NCBI GenBank assembly: GCA_965204915.1
Contig: OZ242023.1
Span: forward strand, 2,480,001 to 2,544,000
Source of the DNA: HK1 sp965204915
GTDB lineage: Bacteria > Pseudomonadota > Gammaproteobacteria > HK1
Length of the DNA: 64,000 nt
Direction of reading: 5' to 3'
Shown here: in pieces, positions 25,227 to 34,993 of the stretch
Layout of the letters: each line of letters opens with the position of its first letter
How positions within the stretch are numbered: position 1 is the stretch's first letter
The notes under the pieces: generated by a model
What the model saw: the letters and a program-made list of their open reading frames with translations, nothing else
Database searches by the model: none
Told to the model about the DNA's origin: nothing
Position numbers and translations under genes: made by a program

Positions 25227-25760
25227 TCAATCCGGGCGCAGGGCCCGGAGAACCGAGAACGGGTTGGAACGTTCCCCCGGCCGCTCCGCGTCCGCGGCCC
25301 GTTCCGAGCCCGTCCGGCCCACGTCGGTGCGGATTGGCGGCGCCTGGCACGAGCCATGAGGGTGGACCGGGGCGTTCGGCAGCGCGAGCAGTAGCTCATC
25401 CTCGATCACCGGCTCCAGCGTGATCCGGCCGCCGGGACACACCACGGCATCCTGTTCGAGCGTCTCTCCGTCCCCGCCGCCGAGCACGAGGGTCTCGAAC
25501 TTCACATCGAAACGCCAGTCGAGATCGCCGAGGCACCGCTGGCAGACGACCGGCCACGTTCCCTCCACGCGCCCGATCATCCTCGGCCGCCCCTTGGCGT
25601 CACGGGTGAATTCGATACGATACGCCACCGCGGGCGGCGGCTTCGCGGCGACCTCCATGAGCCGCGGCATCGACGCCGATTCGACGAAGCCGGCCAGAAC
25701 GGCCCGCCGGGAAGCGAGCTCTTCCACGTCCGGGCGCCGTCGAGGGATTGCGGGCTGCAT
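25227..25760 (-). CDS. yceD: YceD/DUF177 family protein
   Basis: A 177-residue member of the YceD (DUF177) family, whose gene is nearly always next to rpmF. The CQRC pair around residues 73-76 and the closing LALPNAPVHP.G.C segment are family features. The C-terminal ~30 residues are charged and less conserved. It is linked in the literature to 23S rRNA accumulation or ribosome assembly, but the mechanism is not visible here. Confidence 0.9.
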   Translation of the reverse strand: MQPAIPRRRPDVEELASRRAVLAGFVESASMPRLMEVAAKPPPAVAYRIEFTRDAKGRPRMIGRVEGTWPVVCQRCLGDLDWRFDVKFETLVLGGGDGETLEQDAVVCPGGRITLEPVIEDELLLALPNAPVHPHGSCQAPPIRTDVGRTGSERAADAERPGERSNPFSVLRALRPD

Positions 25761-25912
25761 GGCGCGGGGAATGGTAAAGAGGCGGCGCTTTCCCTGTCAA
25801 AACGACTTGGGCGACGGCCGGGGAATCGGGCCGGACGCATCGGGCACGTTGCCAGCGCGGCCTCCACCGGCTATAAGCGCCCTCCCCTCGCGCACCGAAC
25901 CCTGGTACTCCG

Positions 25913-26548
25913 ATGCCACGACTCGTCCTCGGCTCCCGCTCTTCGTCACGCCGCAGGCTTCTCGAACGGCTTTCGATACCCTTCTCGATCGTGCCTCCCG
26001 ACATCGACGAGTCCCGGTACGCCGGCGAGTCGCCGGACACCCTGGTCGGCCGCCTGTCCGAGCAAAAGGCCCGCGCGGTGGGCGCGCGGGTCGGAACCGG
26101 GCTGGTGATCGGATCGGACCAGGTCGCAGTGCTCGACGACACGGTGCTCGGCAAGCCCGGGGATCACGCGGGCAACGTCGCACAGCTCACGATGGCCAGC
26201 GGGCGATGGCTCGAATTCCGCACCGGGGTTGCAGTCCTGGACGCCGCGAACGGCCGGCTCCAGAGCGACGTGATCCCGTTCGCAGTGAGGTTCAAGTCGC
26301 TGACCGCAAGCGACGTCGAAGCCTATGTATCGCGAGAGCGCGCCTACGACTGCGCGGGCGGCTTCCGGGCGGAACGCCTCGGGTGCGCGCTCTTCGAGCG
26401 CATGCGCGGAGGTGATCCCACCGCATTGCTGGGGCTTCCGATGATCCGGCTGTGCGAGATGCTGCGCACGGCCGGCCTCGACGTGCTCCATGCGTCGACG
26501 GACCCGACCGCCGGCGCACCACCCCACGACGGATCGCGGGAGCGCTGA
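25913..26548 (+). CDS. Maf-family nucleotide pyrophosphatase (YceF type)
   Basis: A 211-residue house-cleaning nucleotide pyrophosphatase; the YceF subgroup acts on m7GTP. Visible are LVLGSRSSSRRRLLERL, PPDIDES, LSEQKARAV, GLVIGSDQVAVLDDTVLGKPG with the catalytic Asp, and the DCAGGFRAERLGCALFE region. It is divergent from yceD and convergent with rluC. The last ~20 residues (after VLHAS) are a variable, non-conserved tail. Confidence 0.9.
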   Translation: MPRLVLGSRSSSRRRLLERLSIPFSIVPPDIDESRYAGESPDTLVGRLSEQKARAVGARVGTGLVIGSDQVAVLDDTVLGKPGDHAGNVAQLTMASGRWLEFRTGVAVLDAANGRLQSDVIPFAVRFKSLTASDVEAYVSRERAYDCAGGFRAERLGCALFERMRGGDPTALLGLPMIRLCEMLRTAGLDVLHASTDPTAGAPPHDGSRER

Positions 26549-26615
26549 TCCCCCCGACCCACCCTGCGGCACCGGCCGTCATCCCGTCCGCCGCGGGGAG
26601 CCGCAATGCATTCGG

Positions 26616-27584
26616 TCAAGGCATCGGATCGGCGTCGAATCCAAGGGATCCGAGCACCTCCGCGAGATCCGGGGCGAGCGGCGCCTCGAACTCCATCCGC
26701 CCTTCTCCGGTGCGGATCGCAATCGACGCGGCATGGAGGAACAGGCGCTTCAGCCCATGGGAGCGCATCAACCGGTTGAACCCATGGTCGCCGTACTTCT
26801 CGTCGCCGGCCAGCGGCGCATGGAGACCCGCCGCATGCACCCGGATCTGGTGGGTGCGCCCGGTACGCGGTTGCGCAACGACCAGGCTCGCGACGCTTCC
26901 GGCTTCGAGAGGAACGAAGTCCGTCACCGAACGCTTGCCGGCGGCATGGACCCGCACGATGCGCTCACCCGAGCGGCGTCGCTCGCGCAGCAGCGGTGCT
27001 TCGCTGCGGCGCCGCCGGGATCCGAAGTTGCCTCGCGTGAGGGCGAGATAGCGCTTGTGCACCCGCTCCTTTCGCAATGCCTCGTGCAGCGAGGACAGCA
27101 CGCTGCGGCGCTTTGCGACCAGAAGGCACCCCGACGTGTCGCGATCGATCCGGTGGACCAGCTCGATGCGCCCGGTATCCGGTCTGGCCGCGCGCAGGCA
27201 TTCGATGACTCCGAAATCCAGCCCGCTGCCGCCGTGCACCGCCCATCCGGCCGGCTTGTTCAGCACGATCAATCCGTCGTCTTCGTGGAGAATCGCCTGC
27301 TCGATGATCCGCTGCTTCGTCTCCGCCGGCGTCTTCCGCGGCCGGGGCCCGGCGACCCGTACCGGGGGGATCCGCACGACGTCGCCGGGAGCCAGGCGAT
27401 AATGCTGCCGCACCCGGCCACGGTTGACCCGGACCTCGCCACGGCGCAGCAACCGGTAGATTCGGGCGCGTGGAACGCCCTTGAGACAGGCCGCCAGGAA
27501 GTTGTCGATACGCTGCCCGGAAGCCGGCGCATCCACGACGATCTCGTACGCCGCTTCCCGGTGCGGCCCATGGTCCCGGTCCAT
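26616..27584 (-). CDS. rluC: 23S rRNA pseudouridine synthase RluC
   Basis: A 322-residue RluA-family enzyme. The N-terminal S4 domain (RIDNFLAACLKGVPRARIYR) precedes the catalytic domain with HRIDRDTSGCLLVAK (catalytic Asp), ALTRGNF and QPRTGRTHQIRVH. The start is at ATG 27584; a longer frame upstream is less likely. It is divergent from rne, as in enterobacteria and relatives, which favours RluC over RluD. Confidence 0.93.
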   Translation of the reverse strand: MDRDHGPHREAAYEIVVDAPASGQRIDNFLAACLKGVPRARIYRLLRRGEVRVNRGRVRQHYRLAPGDVVRIPPVRVAGPRPRKTPAETKQRIIEQAILHEDDGLIVLNKPAGWAVHGGSGLDFGVIECLRAARPDTGRIELVHRIDRDTSGCLLVAKRRSVLSSLHEALRKERVHKRYLALTRGNFGSRRRRSEAPLLRERRRSGERIVRVHAAGKRSVTDFVPLEAGSVASLVVAQPRTGRTHQIRVHAAGLHAPLAGDEKYGDHGFNRLMRSHGLKRLFLHAASIAIRTGEGRMEFEAPLAPDLAEVLGSLGFDADPMP

Positions 27585-28105
27585 CGTGTGGATCGTCGTC
27601 CGTGCGGATCGTGCCGACACCCTTGGGGATGACCGGTGCGGCACCGGCGCTCGTCATGATATAGTCACGGCGTCCGGAAGGGGCGCCCCATTCAACCGCG
27701 GACGGCTGCATGACGGCGGGCTCCGGCGGGAACGGAGGCGAGCCGCGGACCAGTTGACGCCTCACTCGAATTGAATGACGCGACGCCGGCAATCGAAGGC
27801 GGAGCGGTGTAGAAACCAACACGCACGACACCGTGGATCGCGGCATCGTCACGGCAGATCCCGCGGTGCCGGTTGCAGGCAATCGCCGGAAGCCCGGGAC
27901 GGCGGCGCGCAGGATGCGGAGCGAGCATCGAGCCATGAGCCCGGCGCTTCATTCGATACGGGTCGTCTCGACCGGCCCGTAGCAGCAGCGGTACCGTCGC
28001 CGTACCGGTGGTGCGTGTCGCCTTTGGATTTCTTCACCCTCCCCTCTCCCGGTTCCGGCGTCGGACACCGCGACGACGTCGCCGCATGCGCTCGGAACGA
28101 AACGA
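27585..28105 (+). promoter_or_regulatory. Long intergenic/5' untranslated region shared by rluC and rne
   Basis: 521 bp without a convincing gene separates the divergent rluC and rne. In well-studied gammaproteobacteria the rne leader is long and structured and is cut by RNase E itself for autoregulation. The location and length here fit that role, but no specific conserved hairpin could be identified by eye. The call is based on position. Confidence 0.4.
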
Positions 28106-30814
28106 ATGAAAAGAATGCTGATCAACGCGACCCAGTCCGAGGAGTGCCGGGTCGCGATGGTGGACGGTCAATTTCTCTACGACCTCGACATCGAGGTCGC
28201 CGCGCGCAGCCAGCGCAAGGCGAGCCTCTACAAGGCGAAGATCACACGGATCGAGCCCAGTCTGGAAGCCGCGTTCGTGGACTACGGAGCGGAGCGGCAC
28301 GGCTTCCTGCCGTTCAAGGAAGTTGCACGCGAGTACTACGCCGAGAAGCAGACGGAGGCGGGTGAACCCGTTTCCGTCAAGGACGCTCTTGCGGAAGGGA
28401 TGGAGCTCCTCGTGCAGGTGGAGAAGGAGGAGCGCGGCAGGAAGGGGGCCGCGCTCACCACCTTCCCGAGCCTGGCCGGGCGCTACCTCGTCCTCATGCC
28501 CAACAATCCCAGGGCGGGCGGGATCTCCCGCCGCATCGAGGGCGACGAGCGGGCCGTGCTGCGCGAGGCGCTGAGCGCCCTGGAGGTGCCCGCGGGCATG
28601 GGGCTCATCGTGCGCACGGCCGGAGTCGGGAAGTCGCAGGAGGAGCTGCAGTGGGATCTGGACTACCTGCTCAAGCTGTGGGGCGCGATCGAGACGGCGG
28701 CGAACGAGCGCCCGGCGCCGTTCCTCGTCTACCAGGAGAGCAACGTCATCATCCGTGCGATCCGCGACTACTTCGGCAAGGACGTGAGCGAGATCCTGAT
28801 CGACGACGAGGCGGTGTACCGGCAGGCACGGGACTTCATCTCCCAGGTGATGCCGGAGAGCGCCGGCCGGGTGCGCCTTTACGAGGGCCGGGTTCCTCTG
28901 TTCAGCCGTTTCCAGATCGAGAGCCAGATCGAGTCCGCGTTCTCCCACTCGGTCCGCCTGCCATCTGGCGGCAGCATCGTGATCGATCATACCGAGGCGC
29001 TGGTGAGCATCGACGTGAACTCGGCACGGGCGACCAAGGGAGGGGATATCGAGGAGACCGCGCTCAACACGAACATCGAGGCCGCCGACGAGGTGGCCCG
29101 CCAGTTGCGGCTGCGCGACGTGGGCGGATTGATCGTCATCGACTTCATCGACATGACCCCGGCTCGAAATCAACGCGAGGTCGAGAACCGGCTGCGCGAG
29201 GCGCTCAGGCAGGATCGGGCGCGCGTCCAGCTCGGACGCATCTCGCGCTTCGGGCTCCTCGAGATGTCGCGCCAGCGGCTGCGCCCATCGCTCGGGGAAT
29301 CGAGCTTGCGGACGTGTCCGACCTGCAACGGCCGCGGCCACGTCCGCGGCCCGGAGTCCCTTGCCTTGTCGATACTGCGAATCGTCGAAGAGGAAGCGAT
29401 GAAGGACATGACGGGCCGCATCGTCGCTCGACTCCCGATCGAGGTCGCCACCTTCCTCCTCAACGAGAAACGCGAAGAGGTCTTCAACATCGAGAAGCAG
29501 ACCAGGGTGCGGATCATTCTGGTGCCCGATCCATCGATGACGTTGCCGAACTATGAAGTGGAGCGGGTGCGCGAGGAGGATCAGCGGCATGACTCCGCCC
29601 GCGAAGCGAGCTACGAGCTGACCGCGGAGGTCGATCCGGCTCCCGCATTCGCAACGGAGGCGGTTGCTCCGGCGGACGAGCCGGCGGTCAAGGTCGTGCC
29701 TCCGCCGGCCCCTCCTCCCGCACCATCATCGCCACCGGCCGAGACGCCACGAGACACCGGGCTGCTCACCAGGGTCTGGAAGAAGCTGTTCGGCGGTAGC
29801 GGGGAGCCGGCCGCATCACCGTCGCAGTCACGGACGCCGCCGTCGCATGGCCGTCATGGCGCCGCCCGGCGCGACTCGACGGGGCGCCGGCGAGGAGCCG
29901 ACAGCGCCGAGCCCCGCCGCCGCGGAGGAGCGCCGCGGGACGGCACGAGCCACCCGAGCCATGGCGATGGTCGCCGGCGCCGCGGGTCGCGGACACCGCC
30001 GGACGCCACCGAAGCGGAAGCGGCAGCCGGGCGCGGCGTTTCCGCATCCGGGAATTCGACCGATCCGGACGGAGAGAATCGTTCGCGTTCCGCCCGGCGC
30101 GGGAATCGCCGCGGACGCCGTGGAGGCAGCCGGAACCGCGGGCGTGACGGCGCGCGCGCCGTGCCGGGCGGCACTGAAGAAGCCGATCCGCCCTCCACGG
30201 ACGCGCCGGGGAGATCGAGTGACCGCCAACAGGGCCCGGCCGGAACCGGAACCACCGCCCGGGAGAAGGCCGGACGGGCACGCAGACACACCGGCGCCGA
30301 ATCCGCCGGGAGCAGAGGCGACCGGAACCCCGGGCGTGGAGGCACACAGGCCGCTTCAGGCGGTGCCGAAGAAGCGGATGCGACCTCCACCGCCACGCCG
30401 GAAGCGACGAACGACCTCCGGGACCACGCCGAAGCCGAGACCACCGCGCCGGGCGGAAGCGGAAACACACGCAGCAGGCGCGCGGGCATCGAGTCCGTGA
30501 CCGGGAGCCATGGAGGCAGGGTGGATACTGGAAGTGGCGGTGTCGCACCGGCGGCATCCGACTCACCGGCGGACGCGAAACCTGACCTTGCCCGCCCCGT
30601 GCCGACTGCCCCGGCCGTGCCGGCCACGTCGGCCGGATCGCCCGCCCCGGACGGACGGACGACACCGAAAACGCCTCGGCCACGAGATGCGAGTGTCGAA
30701 CGGCAGGATGAGGATCCTCCCCCGCCGGCCGAGTGGGATCCCCCCGGGCGAGCCGGCGTGCCCCCGCGGCGTTCCGCGGAGACGGATTCGAGCACCGGCG
30801 CGGCGGACGGTTGA
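28106..30814 (+). CDS. rne: Ribonuclease E
   Basis: An endoribonuclease of mRNA decay and rRNA/tRNA maturation, 902 residues. The catalytic half (1-~520) starts MKRMLINATQSEECRVAMVDG. It contains the S1 domain (KITRIEPSLEAAFVDYGAERHGFLP), the 5'-sensor/RNase H region, the DNase-I-like active site (SIDVNSARATKG and VIDFIDM) and the Zn-link CPTCNGRGHVRG. The C-terminal ~390 residues are low-complexity, rich in Arg, Gly, Pro, Ala and Ser, and should be the disordered scaffold that binds RNA and degradosome partners. No familiar microdomain was recognised there apart from KKLFGG-like basic patches. Confidence 0.95.
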   Translation: MKRMLINATQSEECRVAMVDGQFLYDLDIEVAARSQRKASLYKAKITRIEPSLEAAFVDYGAERHGFLPFKEVAREYYAEKQTEAGEPVSVKDALAEGMELLVQVEKEERGRKGAALTTFPSLAGRYLVLMPNNPRAGGISRRIEGDERAVLREALSALEVPAGMGLIVRTAGVGKSQEELQWDLDYLLKLWGAIETAANERPAPFLVYQESNVIIRAIRDYFGKDVSEILIDDEAVYRQARDFISQVMPESAGRVRLYEGRVPLFSRFQIESQIESAFSHSVRLPSGGSIVIDHTEALVSIDVNSARATKGGDIEETALNTNIEAADEVARQLRLRDVGGLIVIDFIDMTPARNQREVENRLREALRQDRARVQLGRISRFGLLEMSRQRLRPSLGESSLRTCPTCNGRGHVRGPESLALSILRIVEEEAMKDMTGRIVARLPIEVATFLLNEKREEVFNIEKQTRVRIILVPDPSMTLPNYEVERVREEDQRHDSAREASYELTAEVDPAPAFATEAVAPADEPAVKVVPPPAPPPAPSSPPAETPRDTGLLTRVWKKLFGGSGEPAASPSQSRTPPSHGRHGAARRDSTGRRRGADSAEPRRRGGAPRDGTSHPSHGDGRRRRGSRTPPDATEAEAAAGRGVSASGNSTDPDGENRSRSARRGNRRGRRGGSRNRGRDGARAVPGGTEEADPPSTDAPGRSSDRQQGPAGTGTTAREKAGRARRHTGAESAGSRGDRNPGRGGTQAASGGAEEADATSTATPEATNDLRDHAEAETTAPGGSGNTRSRRAGIESVTGSHGGRVDTGSGGVAPAASDSPADAKPDLARPVPTAPAVPATSAGSPAPDGRTTPKTPRPRDASVERQDEDPPPPAEWDPPGRAGVPPRRSAETDSSTGAADG

Positions 30815-30896
30815 TCGCATGCGCCCGGCGGAGGGTCGCACGGCTTGCGGCCCCGAGCCCCTCGGCATCGTTCCACCGGACCGGAGAGGGCGCGGG

Positions 30897-31607
30897 CTAT
30901 CGCCTCCACAACCTCCTCGCGGCCAGGACACGCCCGCCGCAGTGCTCGTCGATGATCGAGCGCATCAAATGCTTGGCCTCCCTGAGGGCATGGCGGTCGG
31001 TGATCTCCTCACGGTCGAGGGCGAGCAGGGTCCTCCCGCTCACACAGACTCCGGAGGACGTACCGCTCGACCAGCGTTCCGGTCCGGAATCCGTCGTATA
31101 CCGATATCGCCCTTCCGGCTCTATCGCGGTGCCGGAACGTACCTCGCGCTTCAGCTCCAGCGCGTAGCCGGCCGCCTCCAGGAGCCGTTTCTCGAAGATC
31201 CGGAGAATGGGCTCCGGATCGTCCTCGCGCGCAATCCCGTCGAGCGCGGCAAGATAGTGATCGAACAGCACCGGCTCCGGATCGTGGCGGTGGAGAAAGC
31301 GTAGCAGGAGCTCGTTGAGATAGAGCCCGACGATCGCGGCGGAGCCGGTGAAAGGCGGGAAGCGGCCTACGGTTTCGGCGCCGGTCAGGGTCGCGAGCTC
31401 GCCTCTGCCACGCCATGACAGCAGCAACGGGATGAAGGGCTGGAGCAGCCCGCGCACTCTCGATTTCGGGCGCCGGGCGCCGCGCGCGATCAGACCGAGG
31501 CGGCCGTGGCCGCGGCTGAACGCCTCGACGAGCAGGCTGGATTCGCGCCAGGGCCGGGCGTGGAGCACGAGCCCCGGCTCCAGGTCGATTCGCCCGATCG
31601 TGCTCAT
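30897..31607 (-). CDS. recO: DNA repair protein RecO
   Basis: A 236-residue recombination mediator that helps RecR load RecA. The N-terminal OB domain (GLVLHARPWRESSLLVEAFSRGHGRLGLIARGARRPKS) and the helical core with YLNELLLRFLHRHDPEPVLF are clear. It is the last gene of rnc-era-recO, 27 bp after era. It converges with rne across 82 bp. pdxJ, the usual next gene, is absent. Confidence 0.93.
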   Translation of the reverse strand: MSTIGRIDLEPGLVLHARPWRESSLLVEAFSRGHGRLGLIARGARRPKSRVRGLLQPFIPLLLSWRGRGELATLTGAETVGRFPPFTGSAAIVGLYLNELLLRFLHRHDPEPVLFDHYLAALDGIAREDDPEPILRIFEKRLLEAAGYALELKREVRSGTAIEPEGRYRYTTDSGPERWSSGTSSGVCVSGRTLLALDREEITDRHALREAKHLMRSIIDEHCGGRVLAARRLWRR

Positions 31608-31634
31608 GGCGGACCCGATCCAATCTCCGTCCTG

Positions 31635-32540
31635 CTACTCGCAGAACCCCAGCCCCCGCAGCGCGCGCTCGTCGTCCGACCACCCCTCCCTGACCTTGAC
31701 CCAGATCTCCAGATGGACCGGCCGTCCGAGCAGGCGGCCGACGTCCAGGCGTGCCGCGCTCCCCGCATCCTTGAGACGCTCGCCACCCTTGCCGATGACG
31801 ATTGCCTTGTGCTGCTTCCGCTCGACCCAGACCAGAACGTTGACCAGGGTGTGCCGCTCCTGTCGGGCGAATCGCTCGACCTCCACGGTGAGGCGGTGGG
31901 GAAGCTCCTGGCCCAGCCTGCGGATGAGCTTCTCCCGGACAATCTCGGCCACGAGGAACGCATCGCTCCGATCGGTGAGCTGTTCTTCGGGAAACATCGG
32001 CGGAGCGGCCGGCATGCGCATCTCGACGACGGCTCGGAGCCGATCCAGATTCTCGCCGGTGCGGGCGCACACCGGGACCATGGCCGCGAATTCGTACCGC
32101 CGGGAGGCGTCGGCGAGCATGGGAAGCATCGCCTCGCGACGTTTGATCCGGTCGATCTTGTTGAGCACCAGGGCCACCGGCACCCTCTCGGCGGCGATCC
32201 TCTCGATGACGTGGTCGTCGTCCGGCATCCAGCCCGACGCTTCGACCACCATGACCGCGAGGTCGACCCCCGTCAGCGCCCTCGACGCCACCCGGTTCAT
32301 ATACCGGTTGAGGGCGCGGGTGTGTCCAGTGTGCATCCCCGGGGTGTCGACGAAGACGATCTGTGACGCAGCACTCGTCGCGATTCCCAGAATCCGGTGA
32401 CGGGTGGTCTGCGGGCGGTTGGAGGTGATGCTGAGCTTCCGGCCGAGGATCCGGTTGATCAGCGTCGACTTCCCGACGTTCGGCCGCCCGACGACGGTGA
32501 CGAAGCCGGAACGGTAATCGTTTTCAGTCGTCGAGCACAT
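31635..32540 (-). CDS. era: GTPase Era
   Basis: A 301-residue ribosome-assembly GTPase. G1 is GRPNVGKSTLIN, G2 TSNRPQTTRHRI, G3 DTPGMH, and G4 NKIDRIKRR. The C-terminal KH domain carries QHKAIVIGKGGERLKDAG. The start at 32540 (MCSTTENDYRSGFVTVVG) overlaps the end of rnc by 17 bp, which is usual for this pair. Confidence 0.95.
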   Translation of the reverse strand: MCSTTENDYRSGFVTVVGRPNVGKSTLINRILGRKLSITSNRPQTTRHRILGIATSAASQIVFVDTPGMHTGHTRALNRYMNRVASRALTGVDLAVMVVEASGWMPDDDHVIERIAAERVPVALVLNKIDRIKRREAMLPMLADASRRYEFAAMVPVCARTGENLDRLRAVVEMRMPAAPPMFPEEQLTDRSDAFLVAEIVREKLIRRLGQELPHRLTVEVERFARQERHTLVNVLVWVERKQHKAIVIGKGGERLKDAGSAARLDVGRLLGRPVHLEIWVKVREGWSDDERALRGLGFCE

Positions 32541-33216
32541 CGAGGATGGCCATGACTCGACCCGCCGCGTCCTGCTCCGCGCGCCTTCGACTCGAACCGG
32601 TTCCGATCGTGTCTTCATCGATGCCTTCGACATGACAGCGCACGATGAACGATTGGCGGTGGGCGGCGCCTTCGATCTCCACTATCCGGTACGTCGGCAA
32701 GGGCTTTGCCTGCGACTGCAACAGCTCCTGCAGACGGGTCTTCGCGTCCTTGCCGCCGTCGTCACGTGCCGCCGCCTCGAACCAGTCCTCCAGGAGCGTC
32801 CGCACGCGGTCCCGGCACGTCGCAAGATCCGAGTCGAGATACAGGGCGCCGACGATCGCCTCGAAGGCGCCGGCGAGGATGGATTCGCGCTCACGGCCTC
32901 CGGTCTTCCGCTCACCGGCGCCGAGCGCCAGTGCATCGCCGATGCCCAGCTTGCGCGCCGCCGCGGCGAGACTCTCGCGTCGCACGATTCGAGCGCGAAG
33001 GCGTGTCAGCTTTCCTTCCGGCGTGTCCGGGTACGTGCTGTAGAGATGCTCGGCGACGAGGAAGGTCAGAATCGAATCGCCGAGAAATTCGAGACGTTCG
33101 TTGTTGTGGGCTCCCGCGCTGCGATGCGTCAGCGCACGGTCGAGCAATCCGGCATCGGTGAAGGGATGGCCGATCCGCGCCGCAAGCTGCCGCCGGGCCG
33201 GGGTCATCGTCACCAC
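32524..33216 (-). CDS. rnc: Ribonuclease III
   Basis: A double-strand-specific endoribonuclease, 230 residues. The signature NERLEFLGDSIL, the second acidic site in GAFEAIVGALYLDSD and the C-terminal dsRNA-binding domain (DAKTRLQELLQSQAKPLPTY...) are intact. The start is ATG at 33216 or the in-frame ATG at 33207. It follows lepB by about 30 bp and overlaps era. Confidence 0.95.
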   Translation of the reverse strand: MVTMTPARRQLAARIGHPFTDAGLLDRALTHRSAGAHNNERLEFLGDSILTFLVAEHLYSTYPDTPEGKLTRLRARIVRRESLAAAARKLGIGDALALGAGERKTGGRERESILAGAFEAIVGALYLDSDLATCRDRVRTLLEDWFEAAARDDGGKDAKTRLQELLQSQAKPLPTYRIVEIEGAAHRQSFIVRCHVEGIDEDTIGTGSSRRRAEQDAAGRVMAILDVLDD

Positions 33217-33246
33217 CAGTGCGCCGGTGGAGCCCGGCGCCGTGGT

Positions 33247-34055
33247 TCAGTCGATCCGCTTGCCGATCCGCTTCCAGTCGATTCCATACCCGAAGTCCCA
33301 GTTCATCCAGATCCGGAACGCCCTGCCGATGAGGAGGTCCTCGGACACCGTGCCCCAGTAACGGCTGTCCCGGCTGTTGTCCCGGTTGTCGCCCAGCACG
33401 AAGTAGTGGCCTTCGGGCACGACGGTGGTGCCTTGAACGGTATGCGCGTCGGTTCAATCAGGATCCGGTGCTCGCCGTCGGCCAACCGCTCCACCCGCAG
33501 GCTCGCACCGCTCATCACCGCTCCGGACCCGACCCCGACGTAGCGCCCGGCCCTGCTCTGCTCCATCGGCTCGTCGTTCACATACAGAACCTTGTCATAG
33601 TAGGCGATCCGGTCGCCGGGGATGCCGACCACCCGCTTGATGAACGGCGTGGACGGGTCTTCGGGGAACCGGAAGACGACAACGTCACCGCGCTCCGGCA
33701 AGCCTATGTCCAGAACCTTGGTGTCGATCACCGGCAGGCGGATGCCGTAGTCGAACTTGTTGACGAGGATGAAGTCCCCGGTCAGCAACGTTGGCATCAT
33801 CGAATTGGACGGAATGCGAAACGGTTCCACGATGAACGACCGGAGGACGAGAACGATCAGGAAGACCGGGAAGAACGATTTCGAATACTCGACGATCCGG
33901 GATGGCGGCGCGGCAATCACACCCTCCGCGGCGCCGCCTTCGCCTGCACGGGCCGCGGCCCGGCGGCGGCGCGCGAGCACCGCGGCGTCGAGTGCCCAGA
34001 TGAGGCCGGTGGCGAACACGAGCAGCACGATGAGGGTGGGGAAATCGAACCTCAT
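33247..34055 (-). pseudogene. lepB: Signal peptidase I with an apparent frameshift
   Basis: The first ~205 residues are normal LepB: two N-terminal membrane segments, SNSMMPTLLTGDFILV with the catalytic serine, and FIKRVVGIPGDRIAYYD with the catalytic lysine. After HRILIEPTR the frame becomes nonsense (IPFKAPPSC). The conserved ending (VVPEGHYFVLGDNRDNSRDS, then WGTVSEDLLIGRAF and a stop at 33247-33249) continues in the neighbouring frame. A single missing base around 33430-33445 would explain this. There is no obvious slippery heptamer. Because lepB is normally essential, a sequencing or assembly error is as likely as real inactivation. Confidence 0.85.
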
Positions 34056-34310
34056 CGTTCAGCTCCGACCGGATGGCACGAGAAAGGCTTCCCGTGGAGC
34101 TTCGAGGCGCCCGATCCGATCCATGCCGTGTCGTTGAATCCGCATGGCGAGGTCCGCCTCGGGGCCGGGCTCCGGCGGATCGAATGCTCGTCGCCTCCGT
34201 TCCGCCCCGGTTCGTCGGGCATGAGGTCCGATGCCGGGGGTGGTGAAGGCCGATGCTCCTGTCGTCATGCTCGGCAATGAAGCAACTGCGAAGGGACGTT
34301 GCGCGGCATG

Positions 34311-34335
34311 AAAAAGGGCGCCTGGATGACGCCCT
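34311..34335 (-). terminator. Rho-independent terminator on the minus strand
   Basis: Read on the minus strand, AGGGCG pairs with CGCCCT across a 9-nt loop and is followed by five Ts (34315-34311). A short open frame ends directly before it (TGA at 34335-34337) with the last residues ASEYHRLLDERKARLVGSAA. This protein tail is unassigned. The hairpin therefore looks like the end of a former gene whose body has been lost. The sequence from 34056 to 34310 shows no gene. Confidence 0.65.
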
Positions 34336-34454
34336 CATGCAGCCGAGCCCACGAGCCGCGCCTTGCGCTCGTCAAGGAGGCGATGATACTCGGAAGCAGT
34401 GATGTCGACAACCGGCGATGCAACACCGGCGGCGCGACTCCGGTGCCTGCGATG

Positions 34455-34838
34455 TCACTCGAAATCCATTGGCATCAACGTATTGCACGAGCCGGGACCC
34501 ATGGACTCGAAGAGTGCCCCACGGCTCGCGCCGGTCACCGGGCTCCGCCTGTCCTCCCTGGCGCTACGCACGCCCCATCTCCCCGTGCACCTCGATCGTC
34601 CGCGCCTTGTCGTCGCGCGCCGAGCCACCGGATTGCGGTACGGGCGAGGGGTCTCCACGTCCTCGGCGATCCGGAGCTCGTGAATCACCTCGCCGGGACC
34701 CGCGGGCTCCAGGGTGGCGGGGTCGGTCCGGTACACGTTGCAGGGTAGCTCCTGGTCCGACTTGAACCCCTCGTAGTTCGTCCGGATCCCGTAGTGGGGG
34801 TCCGTGAACCAGATGGAACCGTCCGACTTCACCACCAC
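34455..34838 (-). pseudogene. Fragment of an SMP-30/gluconolactonase-family gene
   Basis: From 34838 downwards the frame reads VVVKSDGSIWFTDPHYGIRT, then SDQELPCNVYR and TDPATLEP, which is the metal-site region of SMP-30/gluconolactonase/LRE-like proteins. The N-terminal part, including the Asn that normally precedes the first Asp, is missing. After about 45 residues the similarity is lost and the frame becomes arginine-rich. No start fits the family. It abuts, head to head at 34840/34841, the end of an unrelated binding-protein gene on the other strand. It is a decayed remnant. Confidence 0.6.
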
Positions 34839-34840
34839 CG

Positions 34841-34993
34841 ATCATCCCGGTGTGGGGGAAGATAAACTCCGATCTCGGCAAAACGCTCTCGAAGGCCATG
34901 ACCGGCGAGATGACGGTCATGGAAGCCCTGGACGCGGTGGCCAAGCGCACGAGGGGCGTCATGCAGGAGGCCGGGTACTACACGTTCCAGTAG
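34841..34993 (+). pseudogene. C-terminal 50 residues of a sugar ABC substrate-binding protein
   Basis: The frame reads IIPVWGKINSDLGKTLSKAM, then TGEMTVMEALDAVAKRTRGV and ends MQEAGYYTFQ at TAG 34991-34993. This is the standard ending of family-1 sugar-binding proteins. Nothing upstream belongs to it: the fragment starts at a junction with the SMP-30 fragment. It differs from the intact binding protein at 6101-7351, whose C-terminus is unrelated, so it comes from another transporter. Confidence 0.65.
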
